Below are positions 24,869 to 33,648 of a stretch of DNA of 36,447 nt, piece after piece (within the stretch, counting starts at the first letter, position 1; each line of letters opens with the position of its first letter). The stretch spans positions 1 through 36,447 of the forward strand of contig VGZJ01000023.1 of NCBI GenBank assembly GCA_016872595.1. Reading direction: 5' to 3'. The position numbers were made by a program, and so were the translations under genes. The notes beneath the pieces are model-generated. The model was not told where the DNA came from. It made no database searches and saw nothing but the letters and a program-made list of their open reading frames with translations. The DNA comes from Planctomycetota bacterium (GTDB lineage Bacteria; Planctomycetota; Planctomycetia; Gemmatales; Gemmataceae).

Positions 24869-26188
24869 ATGCGTTTCTCCCACTCCGCCTTCGCGCTCCT
24901 ATTGGCAACACCACTCTTCGCAGCCGAGCCGCCGAAGGGCTTCACGGCGCTGTTCGACGGCAAGACCCTCGACGGCTGGCATGGGTGGGCGATCCACGCG
25001 AAGGGCGGTGCGCCCGCGGACCTCGTTAAGTTCGCGCCTGAAGTCCGCACGAAGAAGGTTGAAGAGTGGACCGCCGACGCCAAGAAGCACTGGTCGGTTC
25101 AAAACGGTGAGTTGGTGAACGACGGCAACGGCGCGTACCTCGCCACCGACAAAGAGTACGGCGATATCGAGTTGCTGATCGAGTATAAGACCGTGGCGAA
25201 GGCCGACAGCGGCATCTACTTGCGCAACACGCCGCAGGTGCAGATCTGGGACAGCAACCAGAAGTTCGACGAGAAGAACCCGACACGCCGGCCGCACCTC
25301 GGCAGCGGCGGGTTGTTCAACAACACGCCCGGCACCACGGGCCGCGACCCGCTCGCGCTCGCCGACAATCCGTTCGGCGAGTGGAACACGTTCCGCATTA
25401 TCCAAGTGGGCGAGCGCACCACGGTGTACCTGAACGGGAAGCTCGTCGTCGATCACGCGCGCATGGAGAACTACTGGGACCGGAAGACACCGCTCGCGCG
25501 CACCGGGAAGGTACTGCTGCAAACACACGGCGGCGAGATCCGCTGGCGCAACCTGTTCGTGCGCGAGATCCCCGCGACCGAGGCGAACGAGATCCTGCGC
25601 AAGAACGGTGCGAAGGGCTTCGAGTCCGTGTTCAACGGCAAAGACTTCACCGGCTGGGCCGGACCGACCGACGGCTATGAGATCGTGGACGGCGCGATCG
25701 TGTGCAAGCCGAAGGGTGGGAACATCTACACGAAAGCCGAGTTCGCGGACCACGTCGTCCGCCTCGAGTACAGGCTGCCGAAGGGCGGCAACAACGGCCT
25801 CGCGATCCGCTACCCCGGCGGTAACGTTCACGTCGCGACACAGGCCATGACCGAGCTACAGATTCTGGACGACACCGACCCGAAGTACGCCAAACTCGAC
25901 CCGCGCCAGTTCAACCTGTCCGCCTACGGCATGGTGGCCGCGCACCGCGGCTACCTGCGACCGCTCGGCGAGTGGAACTTCGTGGAGGTGACCGCGAAGG
26001 GGACAACGCTGGTCGCGGAACTGAACGGGACGCGCGTGCTCGACGCCGACCTGAGCAAGGTGACGGAGTTCAAGGTCAAGACCCCGCATCCCGGCAAGGA
26101 CCGCGCGCGCGGTCACTTCGGCTTCGCCGGGCACAACGACCCGGTCGCATTCCGCAACATCGAGGTGCGGTCGCTATCGGGCAAGTGA
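24869..26188 (+). CDS. Exported protein with two DUF1080 (3-keto-disaccharide hydrolase) domains
   Basis: The 439 residues begin with a signal peptide (MRFSHSAFALLLATPLFAAE). Two lectin-like jelly-roll domains of the DUF1080 family follow. The first starts FTALFDGKTLDGWHGW and includes DIELLIEYKTVAKADSGIYLRN. The second starts FESVFNGKDFTGWAGPTDG and includes VRLEYRLPKGGNNGLAIRY. The Pfam family is named for 3-keto-disaccharide hydrolases, so sugar binding or hydrolysis outside the cytoplasm is likely. The last 76 bp overlap the convergent GT87-type gene. Confidence 0.87.
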   Translation: MRFSHSAFALLLATPLFAAEPPKGFTALFDGKTLDGWHGWAIHAKGGAPADLVKFAPEVRTKKVEEWTADAKKHWSVQNGELVNDGNGAYLATDKEYGDIELLIEYKTVAKADSGIYLRNTPQVQIWDSNQKFDEKNPTRRPHLGSGGLFNNTPGTTGRDPLALADNPFGEWNTFRIIQVGERTTVYLNGKLVVDHARMENYWDRKTPLARTGKVLLQTHGGEIRWRNLFVREIPATEANEILRKNGAKGFESVFNGKDFTGWAGPTDGYEIVDGAIVCKPKGGNIYTKAEFADHVVRLEYRLPKGGNNGLAIRYPGGNVHVATQAMTELQILDDTDPKYAKLDPRQFNLSAYGMVAAHRGYLRPLGEWNFVEVTAKGTTLVAELNGTRVLDADLSKVTEFKVKTPHPGKDRARGHFGFAGHNDPVAFRNIEVRSLSGK

Positions 26189-27357
26189 GCGGGCCGCGCG
26201 GCGCGCGCCCGGCGCGCGAGGTCGAGGCACAGCCACAGTTGGAAGCCGAGCGCGCCGAGTGTCGTCGCGGGGTACGTCTCGAACATCCACCGGGTCAGCT
26301 TGCCCGTGTCGCCGTCGGACGGCCCGACCAAGTACACGCAGGCGACGAGCCACGCGCGCTCCACCCACGCCCGCGGGCGGCGGAACGCTTCGACCGTGGC
26401 CCACGCGAGGAACGGCCCGAGTACGCTGAACGTCGCCGCTTCGCTCGACGGACTGAACAGCACCACCCACGTCACGAACCACGCCCCTACCTGAAACAGG
26501 ACCGCGGGGCGCGGCTCGCCGCGCCGCACCGCTAGCGTGCCCGCCGCCAAGACGAGTGCCCCGGCCCCGGCCGCGAGCGCCTGAAACGCGGGCCGCGACA
26601 CGCCCGCCCCCGCAACCTCGAACAGTTTGTCGAGCGATTTCAGCCGGTCGCGGTTCAGCTCCGTGCTGGCGCTCAGGTGGTGGAGCCACTCGCCGGTCTG
26701 CCGGACGGCGTACTCCGGGTTCTGGGCGACCAGCGGGACCAGTAGCCCGAGTGCGAGCGCCGCTACGAATCGCAGCGGGAGCGTGCGCCAGTAGAGTACG
26801 CACAGCACGAGCGCGAGCGCGACTGGAAACACCTTGATGAGTGTCGCGGCGGCGAGCGCGGTCGCCGCGCCCCACCAGCGGTCGCGCGCGACGGCCGCGA
26901 GCGCGAGCAGCACCAGACCCATGACCAACAGGTTCGCTTGCCCGTTGTACACGTTCCCCATCACTATCGGGAACGCGACGAGGAACAGGGCCGCGGTGCG
27001 GTTCGCACTCAACGGCCCGGCCTGCCCGCGCTTGGCCCACACCGCTAGGCCGAGCGCGAACGCGCCGAGGTTGAAGAGCTTCCAAGTTGCGTTGCCGGCC
27101 CCCGGCGGGAGCAGGGCGAACGGCCCGGCGGTTAAGGCGAACGCCGGGCTATAACGGAACAACTCGCCCGTTTCCGCTTGTCGCGGGTACAGGTCGACCC
27201 CGTGCCACCAGTTCCGGATGCCGATCGCGTAGATGTCGTAAAGGGTGTGTCCGCGCGGGTTGCGGTAGGCGTGGATCGCGACGAACACGGACGCCGCGAC
27301 CCATACCGCGAGGGCGTACCACGGCCAGAAGCGTGAAGCGGGCGGTGCGGTGGGCAT
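26113..27357 (-). CDS. GT87-type (DUF2029) membrane glycosyltransferase
   Basis: A 414-residue polytopic membrane protein of the DUF2029/GT87 type. It shows an N-terminal membrane helix, a loop with GIRNWWHGVDLYP, the motif YSPAFALTAGPFALLPP, YNGQANLLVMGLVLLAL and LIKVFPVALAL, then about five further helices. The family transfers mannose or related sugars from a lipid carrier; the acceptor here is unknown. It is shorter than the other GT87-type protein in the window and not closely similar to it by eye. Its 3' end overlaps the double-DUF1080 gene on the opposite strand by 76 bp. Confidence 0.82.
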   Translation of the reverse strand: MPTAPPASRFWPWYALAVWVAASVFVAIHAYRNPRGHTLYDIYAIGIRNWWHGVDLYPRQAETGELFRYSPAFALTAGPFALLPPGAGNATWKLFNLGAFALGLAVWAKRGQAGPLSANRTAALFLVAFPIVMGNVYNGQANLLVMGLVLLALAAVARDRWWGAATALAAATLIKVFPVALALVLCVLYWRTLPLRFVAALALGLLVPLVAQNPEYAVRQTGEWLHHLSASTELNRDRLKSLDKLFEVAGAGVSRPAFQALAAGAGALVLAAGTLAVRRGEPRPAVLFQVGAWFVTWVVLFSPSSEAATFSVLGPFLAWATVEAFRRPRAWVERAWLVACVYLVGPSDGDTGKLTRWMFETYPATTLGALGFQLWLCLDLARRARAARPAHLPDSDRTSMLRNATGSLCPAKPK

Positions 27358-27426
27358 GGCGGCGGCCTGTGGGGCGGGTCCATCTAGTGTCGGCCGCGGG
27401 CCGGTCGCCAGTTGAGTTTCGCGCGG

Positions 27427-28914
27427 TCAGAAGTCCCACGTCTCCGAGCCGCGCGGCTTTTTCCGCGGGCGCGGGTCCGGTTCGTCAGCCGGTTCCGGTT
27501 GTGCCGGTTGGCGCGGCTTCGGGGCCCGCACGATGGGCGCGTCGTCGTCGCCCTCGTCAGGCACCGCGTCGTCCGGTTCGTCGGGTCGGCGCGCGGGCCC
27601 TTCGCCCTTCGCCCGCAGCACCACCTTTATCGCCACTTCGGAGAAGGGGAACGAGTCGCGCAGCACCTTCGTCAGGTAGCGGACGTAGGTATCCTCGAAC
27701 AGCTCCGGGCCGTTGGTGAACAGCACAATCGTCGGCGGGTGGACGCCGATCTGCGTCGCGTAGAACACCTTCGGTTGCCGGCTCCCGCTGAGCGGTGGGG
27801 GCGAGGCCTCCATCGCGGCGCGGATCGTGCGGTTCAGGTCGCCCGTGGTCGCGCGGACCCCGGCCTGCTTGTGCAGTTGCACCGCGAGCTGCAGAAGCCG
27901 CAGCGTGTTCTTCCCCTTCTGCGCCGTGATGAACGCGATGGGCACGTGGTCTAGCATGGGGAAGCTCGAGCGCACATAGTCCCCCATCTGGTCGCTGCCG
28001 ACGCGGTCCTTCACCAAGTCCCACTTGTTCATCACGAAGATCGCTGGCTTGTTCTCCTCGACGATGTACTCGGCCAGTTGCTTATCGACGCGGCCGATGC
28101 GGTGGCGGGCGTCGAAGAAGTGGAGCACCACGTCGGCCCGGCGGATCGAGCGCTGCGCGCGGTGCAGGCTGTAGAACTCGATGTCGTTGGCGAGCGAGGT
28201 CTTCTTGCGCACGCCGGCGGTGTCGATGGCGATGTACGACTTGCCGTCGCGCTCGAACCGCACGTCCACGCTGTCGCGCGTCGTGCCCGGCACCTCCGAG
28301 ACGATGACGCGCTCGGCCCCGGCGAGGCTGTTGATGAACGTGCTCTTCCCCGCGTTGCGGCGGCCGACGATGGCGAGCATGAGGGCCGCGGCCCCGGGCG
28401 CGGCCTCGCCGGTGTCCGGCGGAAGCACCTCGGCGATCCGGTCGAACAGCTCTTCCTTGCCGAGTTTCTGGTCCGCGCTAACGCACAGCGGTTCGCCGTA
28501 CCCGAACTTGCAGAACTCGCCCGCCTGCTGGCCGATCTTCTCGGTGTCGGCCTTGTTCGCGACCAGCACGATCGGTTTCTGGAGCGTACGCAGCCGGCCA
28601 GCGACCTCTTCGTCCAGCGGCACGACGCCGTCACGCACGTCCACGACGAACACCACCACCGCGGCCTGCGCGATGGCCAGCGCGATCTGGCGCTCGACGT
28701 CGGCGGTCAGGTCGTCGACATCAACGATGCCGATGCCGCCGGTGTCCATGAGCTCCCACGCGCGCCCGGCGTGCTCGACGACGGTGGACACGCGGTCGCG
28801 CGTCACCCCCGCGGTCGGATCGACGATGCTGATCCGCCGCCCCGCGAGCCAGTTGAACAGCGAGGACTTGCCGACGTTCGGCCGGCCGACAATCGCCACG
28901 ATAGGCAGAGCCAT
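27427..28914 (-). CDS. der: Ribosome-assembly GTPase Der (EngA)
   Basis: Der has two GTPase domains in tandem and acts in 50S ribosome assembly. G-domain 1 has GRPNVGKS (10-17), DTGG and NKAD. G-domain 2 has GRRNAGKS, DTAG and NKWD. The KH-like C-terminal domain ends near FSEVAIKVVLRAKGEG. A tail of about 60 residues rich in D/E, P and K/R follows (PDEPDDAVPDEGDDDAP to RPRKKPRGSETWDF), longer than in E. coli Der. I chose ATG 28914; a TTG directly before it is possible. Confidence 0.96.
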   Translation of the reverse strand: MALPIVAIVGRPNVGKSSLFNWLAGRRISIVDPTAGVTRDRVSTVVEHAGRAWELMDTGGIGIVDVDDLTADVERQIALAIAQAAVVVFVVDVRDGVVPLDEEVAGRLRTLQKPIVLVANKADTEKIGQQAGEFCKFGYGEPLCVSADQKLGKEELFDRIAEVLPPDTGEAAPGAAALMLAIVGRRNAGKSTFINSLAGAERVIVSEVPGTTRDSVDVRFERDGKSYIAIDTAGVRKKTSLANDIEFYSLHRAQRSIRRADVVLHFFDARHRIGRVDKQLAEYIVEENKPAIFVMNKWDLVKDRVGSDQMGDYVRSSFPMLDHVPIAFITAQKGKNTLRLLQLAVQLHKQAGVRATTGDLNRTIRAAMEASPPPLSGSRQPKVFYATQIGVHPPTIVLFTNGPELFEDTYVRYLTKVLRDSFPFSEVAIKVVLRAKGEGPARRPDEPDDAVPDEGDDDAPIVRAPKPRQPAQPEPADEPDPRPRKKPRGSETWDF

Positions 28915-28919
28915 CAATA

Positions 28920-29014
28920 AGTTCCAAGTTCCAGAGTTCCAAGTTCGACCGCGCTGGGCAGTGTTCCGGGTTCCTCGGTTTCAACTCGGAACTTGGAACT
29001 TGGAACTTGGAACT
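28920..29014. terminator. Hairpin built of GGAACTT repeats
   Basis: Arms 28920-28946 and 28988-29014 are near-perfect reverse complements made of repeated AAGTTCC / GGAACTT words, with one extra base in the left arm. It lies between the SDR stop (29013) and the der start (28914), both on the minus strand, and probably ends the SDR transcript. The same words recur at 33617-33644. Confidence 0.65.
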
Positions 29015-29807
29015 ACCACAAGGTATAGCCGCCGTCCACGATGACGGTCGAGCCGGTGATGTAGCTGCTGGCGTCGCTGGCGAGGAACACCGCGGTCGGG
29101 GCCAGTTCAGTCGGCTCGCCCAGCCGGGCCATCGGGATGCGGCCCTCGAACGCGCGCTGGAAATCCGGCTTCTCGGTGAACCAGCGCCGGTTCGGGTCGG
29201 TCAGGAACCCGCCCGGCGCGATGGCGTTCACGCGCACCCCGCGCGGGGCCCAGTCCGCGGCCAGCGCACGCGTCAGGCCCGTGAGCGCGGCCTTTGCGGT
29301 CTCGTAGTGCCGCCCGCCGATGCCGGGGATCGAGACCCACGGCCCCGCGATGCTCGTCACGTTGATCACCGACCCGCGCCCGCGCGCCAGCATCCCCGTA
29401 CACAACTGCTGGCAGCACACGAGCGCGCTCGTCAGATTCAGGTCGATCAACTGCTGCCACTGCTCGACCGGCATCAGTTCGGTCGGCAGGTCGACGCGCC
29501 GCCCGCCGACGTTGTTCACAAGGACATCGACCGGCCGGTTCAGGTTCAGCACCTGTTGGCACGCGGCCCCCGCGCCCGCGGGCGTACTTACGTCGCCCGG
29601 CACCACCGCGACCCACCGCCCGAGCGCCGTCAGTTCCTCGCGAGCCGTTTCGAGGGCGTCGCCCTCGCGCCCGATCAAGATGAGATCGGCCCCGGCCTCA
29701 GCCAGACCCTGTGCCATCGCGCGCCCCAGCCCACGGCTCCCGCCGGTGATGACCACCGTTCGCCCGTCGAGCCGGAACCGATCCAGAACGCCCATGACGC
29801 CGACCAT
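29013..29807 (-). CDS. SDR-family oxidoreductase
   Basis: A classical short-chain dehydrogenase/reductase of 264 residues. It has the cofactor-binding TGGSRGLG (21-28), the NNVG motif, and the catalytic S152 with Y168-x3-K172 (HYETAK). The C-terminus (SSYITGSTVIVDGGY) is typical. The best family resemblance is to gluconate 5-dehydrogenase or 3-oxoacyl-ACP reductase-like SDRs; the substrate is not certain. A second start at 29795 (MGVLDRF) is possible. Cofactor preference is not clear; R47 after strand 2 could favour NADP. Confidence 0.9.
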   Translation of the reverse strand: MVGVMGVLDRFRLDGRTVVITGGSRGLGRAMAQGLAEAGADLILIGREGDALETAREELTALGRWVAVVPGDVSTPAGAGAACQQVLNLNRPVDVLVNNVGGRRVDLPTELMPVEQWQQLIDLNLTSALVCCQQLCTGMLARGRGSVINVTSIAGPWVSIPGIGGRHYETAKAALTGLTRALAADWAPRGVRVNAIAPGGFLTDPNRRWFTEKPDFQRAFEGRIPMARLGEPTELAPTAVFLASDASSYITGSTVIVDGGYTLW

Positions 29808-29872
29808 TTTCTCGGAGAGGGCTGCGACTTCTGCTTAACATATGACAGCGGGCGAACCGCGGGCGGGCGAAC

Positions 29873-30223
29873 ATGGCGAAGTGCGACGAGGGCTATCGGT
29901 GCGAGGTGTGCGGGCGCGACGTGGAGAGCGTCTGCGACTCCGACTTGTACTTGCGCTTTGTTCTCGGCGAAGTGCCGTTGGAACTGCTGCACCGGCTCCG
30001 CGAGCGGCACATCCGCTGCAACCCGGCGCTGGCGCAGTACATCGCGCACCCGAACTTCGCGCCAGTGGCGTGCGCGGGCCCGTTCGCGAGGGCGGAACTG
30101 GACCCGGCGTTCGTGCGCGCCGAAGAGGAGCGCGTCACGCGCGGCTATTTGCGGTTGCTCGCGATCCCGACGCTGGGGCTGGCCGTGCCGGAGTACCCGC
30201 TGAGCGTGACCCCGGACGTGTAG
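29873..30223 (+). CDS. Conserved-looking small cysteine-rich protein, function unknown
   Basis: I do not recognise a named family. The 116 residues start MAKCDEGYRCEVCGRDVESVCDSDLYLRF, with C4, C10, C13 and C21 spaced like a small zinc-binding knuckle. A helical stretch (PLELLHRLRERHIRCNPALAQYI) follows, then a mixed C-terminal half with C49 and C67. No signal peptide. The codon use and composition are those of a real gene. It is divergent from the SDR gene (65 bp between starts). Confidence 0.65.
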   Translation: MAKCDEGYRCEVCGRDVESVCDSDLYLRFVLGEVPLELLHRLRERHIRCNPALAQYIAHPNFAPVACAGPFARAELDPAFVRAEEERVTRGYLRLLAIPTLGLAVPEYPLSVTPDV

Positions 30224-30294
30224 CGATTTATTGGAAGCCCCGCGCTCGGTTTCGTCTCTACACTCTCGCCCTCATTCTTTCCGGAGATACGATC

Positions 30295-30858
30295 ATGCGG
30301 CGGTTGTTCCTCGCGGTTTGCGCGGCGGTCGTTCTTGTGCCCGCGGCGCGTTCGGCAGACGAGTCCGGCCCGAAGGCCGGCGAGAAGTTGCCCGCGCTCA
30401 AGGCGTTCGGCGTGTTGGGGCTGATCGAGGGCAAGGACGGGGACTTCGTGAAGGAGCGCAAGGACGCCCCGACGATCTACCTGTTCGTTCAGGCGATGGA
30501 GGGCGGCATCCCGGTCGGCGGTCGCCCCGCGGCCCGGTTCATGAAGGTGCTTGACGACAAGATCGCCGACACGTCGAAGGACGCGGTGATCGTGGCCGTG
30601 TGGCTCGGCGACAAGGCGTTCGACAAGCACAAAGAGTACCTGCCGAAGATCAACATGTCGCTCAAGTTCGAGAAGACCTCTCTGGCCGCGTTCGACGGCG
30701 ACAAGAGCGGGCCGAACAACTGGGCTGTGAACGCCGACACGCACGTCACGGTCGTGGTCGCGAACAATGGGATGGTGGTGAAGTCGTTCGCGTTCACGTC
30801 GATCAACGAAACCGACGTGAAGCCCGTGCTGGAAGAGTTGAAGAAGGCAATCAAGTAG
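30295..30858 (+). CDS. Exported thioredoxin-fold-like protein
   Basis: The 187 residues begin with a signal peptide (cleavage near ARSAD, residue 21). The rest looks like a TlpA/redoxin-type alpha/beta fold: PTIYLFVQAM, ARFMKVLDDKI, AVIVAVWLGD, NNWAVNADTHVTVVVANNGMVVKSFAF and a final helix. The CxxC redox motif is absent, so thiol-disulfide activity is not expected. The fold assignment is moderate and the role unknown. Confidence 0.6.
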   Translation: MRRLFLAVCAAVVLVPAARSADESGPKAGEKLPALKAFGVLGLIEGKDGDFVKERKDAPTIYLFVQAMEGGIPVGGRPAARFMKVLDDKIADTSKDAVIVAVWLGDKAFDKHKEYLPKINMSLKFEKTSLAAFDGDKSGPNNWAVNADTHVTVVVANNGMVVKSFAFTSINETDVKPVLEELKKAIK

Positions 30859-30891
30859 TCTCAGGTCGAAAGTCGTAAGGTCGAAGGCCAG

Positions 30892-30928
30892 AACGTCGAA
30901 GACCGAGGCACCGCGTGTCTTCGACGTT
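30892..30928. terminator. 12-bp hairpin between convergent genes
   Basis: Stem 30892-30903 / 30917-30928 around a 13-nt loop, in the 96-bp gap between two convergent stop codons. The surroundings carry repeated AAGGTCGAA / ACTTGCGAC words that extend pairing imperfectly. A bidirectional terminator is likely. Confidence 0.6.
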
Positions 30929-30954
30929 ACGACTTGCGACGTGATGACTTGCGA

Positions 30955-31647
30955 CTACTTGGCAATGGTCGCGAGGATCGTGTCCGCGACCAACTTGTTC
31001 CCGGCCTCGTTCAGGTGGACGCGGTCGGTAGTGAGAACCCCCTTGTCGGCGTCCTTCTCGTTGTTCTTGGCGAGGTGATCGGCAAACGCCTTGCGCAGGT
31101 CGCAGAGCTGTGAGCCGGTGTCCTTCGCCACCTTGCGGCTGATGTCGGCGTACTCGTCCAGCTTCGCGTCGAGCTTGTTCGTGCCGATCTTCTTCTCGCC
31201 GATCACGGTGGGCGTGCAGAGCACCACGCGCGCCCCGGCGTCCTTGATCTTGCCGATGACCTCCTTCAGCCCGGTCTCGAACTTCTCTTTGCTTGTGCCG
31301 CGCGCCGGGTCGCTCTCGCCGTGCCACACGTCGTTAATGCCGATGTAGATGACTACGAGGGTCGGCTTCTTCGCCAACACGTCCTTTTCGAGCCGCTTTT
31401 GCAGGTCGGGCACCTTGTTGCCACTGATCCCGGCCCCGATGATCTGGATGCCGAGGTCTTTGTGCTTCTCTGCCAACGTGTTCTTGATGACGGTGACGTA
31501 GCCCTTTGGTCCGACCCCGCCCTGTGTGATGGAGTCGCCGAGGAAGACGATCTTGTCGTCTTTCTTCAGCGCCGGCGCATCGGCCGCGGAACCCAGCGCC
31601 GGCGCGCCCAGCACGGCCAGCGCGACCAACAGTTGATGCGTTCGCAT
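30955..31647 (-). CDS. Exported SGNH/GDSL hydrolase
   Basis: A 230-residue esterase-type enzyme of the SGNH family with a signal peptide (MRTHQLLVALAVLGAPALGSAADA). The four family blocks are visible: block I FLGDSITQGG with nucleophile S39, block II GAGISGNKVPDL (Gly), block III IYIGINDVWHG (Asn), block V TTDRVHLNEAG (Asp/His). Such enzymes often deacylate sugars in polysaccharides. It is 25 bp downstream of a DUF1080 gene on the same strand, with a GAGG site before the ATG, which suggests a shared role in carbohydrate breakdown. Confidence 0.9.
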   Translation of the reverse strand: MRTHQLLVALAVLGAPALGSAADAPALKKDDKIVFLGDSITQGGVGPKGYVTVIKNTLAEKHKDLGIQIIGAGISGNKVPDLQKRLEKDVLAKKPTLVVIYIGINDVWHGESDPARGTSKEKFETGLKEVIGKIKDAGARVVLCTPTVIGEKKIGTNKLDAKLDEYADISRKVAKDTGSQLCDLRKAFADHLAKNNEKDADKGVLTTDRVHLNEAGNKLVADTILATIAK

Positions 31648-31672
31648 GGGAAGTCCTCGTGTGTGGTGAGTG

Positions 31673-32242
31673 CTACTTGATTTCTTTGAGGCGGATGTTG
31701 CGGTACTCCATCTGCCCGCGGTCGGCCTCCAGCCCGATGGGGCCGGTCGCGGGTACCTTCATCATCGCGTTCAGCAGTTCGCCGTTGCACGTGCAGTGCG
31801 CGCTCTCGCCCTTCACGATCACGACGATCTCGTTCCAGTCCTGCGCCTTGTACTTCTTCAGTTCCTTGTACGGCCCGGCGACGAGGTAGTCACGCACTTG
31901 AAGTTGCGGTTGACGGACGAACAGGCCGCTGTCCGCGTTCACCTCGGCCCGGAACTCCAATCGCAGTTCGAAGTCTTTGGGGAACTTGGCCTTCGTCCAG
32001 AGCTGATGGGTGCCCTTGCCGGGGTTCACGGTGAGGATGCCGTTCTTGACCGAGTACCGCTTGTCCGAGGCCTCTGTCTTGCCGTCGAAGCTCTCGAACT
32101 CGCCCTTCTTCATATAGCCCCAGCCGGTGAGGTCTTTGCCGTTGAACAGCTCGACGGTGCCCGGTTCGAGCTTCGGCTTCGGGTCTTCGGCGCGCGCGGG
32201 CAGAGTCAGCAGCGCGAGCGCGGCGCATAGGAGGAGGCGCAT
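31673..32242 (-). CDS. Exported single-domain DUF1080 protein
   Basis: A 189-residue secreted protein with signal peptide MRLLLCAALALLTLPARAEDP. It has one DUF1080 (3-keto-disaccharide hydrolase-like) domain: VELFNGKDLTGWGYMKKGEFESFDGKTEA, DFELRLEFRAEVNADSGLFVRQ, DWNEIVVIVKG and the terminal GPIGLEADRGQMEYRNIRLKEIK. It is about half the size of the two-domain protein at 24869-26188. It sits first in a probable operon with the SGNH hydrolase. Confidence 0.88.
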   Translation of the reverse strand: MRLLLCAALALLTLPARAEDPKPKLEPGTVELFNGKDLTGWGYMKKGEFESFDGKTEASDKRYSVKNGILTVNPGKGTHQLWTKAKFPKDFELRLEFRAEVNADSGLFVRQPQLQVRDYLVAGPYKELKKYKAQDWNEIVVIVKGESAHCTCNGELLNAMMKVPATGPIGLEADRGQMEYRNIRLKEIK

Positions 32243-32296
32243 GGGTGGGCCTGTGGTGGGAGTGGCGGGACGCCCTCAGTTTAGGGCGCAACGCGC

Positions 32297-33493
32297 TCAG
32301 TTCCACGTCACGAACGGCACCGGCAGGAGGAAGGCGTGTTGCTCATACAGGCCGGAAACGCCCTTCCAGCCGATGTGGAGCGAGAGGAACACGACGGCGA
32401 CGTAGAGCAGCACCGCGGGCACGACCGCGAGGCGGCCGAACCAGCGGCTGACCCAGATGCGGCGCGGGATGCGCCGCGACCCGCGAGCGTATGCCCACCC
32501 GCCGAGCAGCCGCGCCGGGAAGATGAACAGCAGGAACAACAGCCCTTCGAGGAACACAAGGTCGCGTGGGATCACTTCGATCTTAAGGATGTACAGCGGG
32601 ACCGCGAACAGCAGGTGAACGGTCAGCGCGAGCGCGAACGCAAGCGGCGCGCGCCGGTACGCGGCGCGGACCTGCGAGAACTCGCGGAACGCGCGTAGCC
32701 GATTGTCCCGCGCGAACCGCACTTGCAGGAACGGTACGTACAGCACCACGACCGCGAGAAGCATCGCACCGAGGACGCCGACCGCCGGCGCGCGGTGGCC
32801 CTGCGCGAGGAGCAGCAACGGGATTGCGAGCCACAGGAACGCGCCCGCGAACCCGCGGACGCCGAGCCAGAAGTAGTGCGGCAGCCGCAGCGCGACGACG
32901 GTTTCCCAGAGCCGGTCGCGGGCCTCGGTGTACAGCGCCGGCTTCGCGCGGACCACGAGCCATGCGATGTTGAGCGGGTTCAGGAAGTGGCGGAACCGCC
33001 CGCCGCAGAGCAGCGCTCCGGCCGAATGGAGTGCGGCGAGACAGCACAGCCCGATGAGCCAACCCTGCCACTGGCGCGCAACGCGCCCGTTCGGGTCTAT
33101 GATCTGCGCGGCCTCTCCTTGGAGGGCAAGGTAGTACAGCGGCAGCCACATGAGGAACAGGGCGAGGGCGATGCCGCCGAAGTGCGCCGCGTTGCGCACG
33201 CCGATGAACCCGTCGCGCAAGCGACCGCTGCGCGCGACGCGCCCGCTGGCTTCGAGCAGATAGCCGAGTGCGACGAACTGCCCCACCGGGATCGCGGCCA
33301 GTACCGCCAGCCCCACGAACAGCGCGACGACGCCGAAGCCCCACTCCGCGACCCGCCCGACGAGGCCGAATCGGTTCGGCGCGGTTTCCGGTTCCGACAC
33401 CCACTCCGCTTCCGGAATCTCCTCGACCGGGTCCGCGAGTTCGGCGAGCATCGGCTCGTCGTCGGCGATCGCGTCGGGCAGCGTGCGGGGCAT
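32297..33493 (-). CDS. Multi-pass membrane protein (DUF4013-like)
   Basis: The 398 residues start with an acidic cytoplasmic N-terminus of about 50 residues (DDEPMLAELADPVEEIPEAEW). About eight hydrophobic segments follow. The segment FVALGYLLEASGRVARSGRLRDGFIGVRNAAHFGG resembles the DUF4013 type of membrane protein. No catalytic motif is seen. The start at 33493 is favoured over the longer frame because it is the first ATG with an acidic lead. It is divergent from the DUF1549 gene at 33649. Confidence 0.65.
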   Translation of the reverse strand: MPRTLPDAIADDEPMLAELADPVEEIPEAEWVSEPETAPNRFGLVGRVAEWGFGVVALFVGLAVLAAIPVGQFVALGYLLEASGRVARSGRLRDGFIGVRNAAHFGGIALALFLMWLPLYYLALQGEAAQIIDPNGRVARQWQGWLIGLCCLAALHSAGALLCGGRFRHFLNPLNIAWLVVRAKPALYTEARDRLWETVVALRLPHYFWLGVRGFAGAFLWLAIPLLLLAQGHRAPAVGVLGAMLLAVVVLYVPFLQVRFARDNRLRAFREFSQVRAAYRRAPLAFALALTVHLLFAVPLYILKIEVIPRDLVFLEGLLFLLFIFPARLLGGWAYARGSRRIPRRIWVSRWFGRLAVVPAVLLYVAVVFLSLHIGWKGVSGLYEQHAFLLPVPFVTWN

Positions 33494-33616
33494 GTGTGTG
33501 TCTGGTAGTGTGAGGTTACTGCTGCTACCTTCGCGCGCGGGCCGCGGTTTCGTGAAACGCCGCGCCACGTGATGAGGTATCTGAACGTAAGGCCGTGAGT
33601 TTCCGCGCGTCGTTCT

Positions 33617-33644
33617 GGAACTTGAAACTCGGAACTGGGAACTT
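33617..33644 (+). repeat. GGAACTT-type repeats just before a start codon
   Basis: Three degenerate GGAACTT words lie immediately upstream of the ATG at 33649. They are the same words as the hairpin at 28920-29014 but without an opposite arm, so no hairpin forms here. Probably a half-copy of the same dispersed element. Confidence 0.5.
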
Positions 33645-33648
33645 CCGT

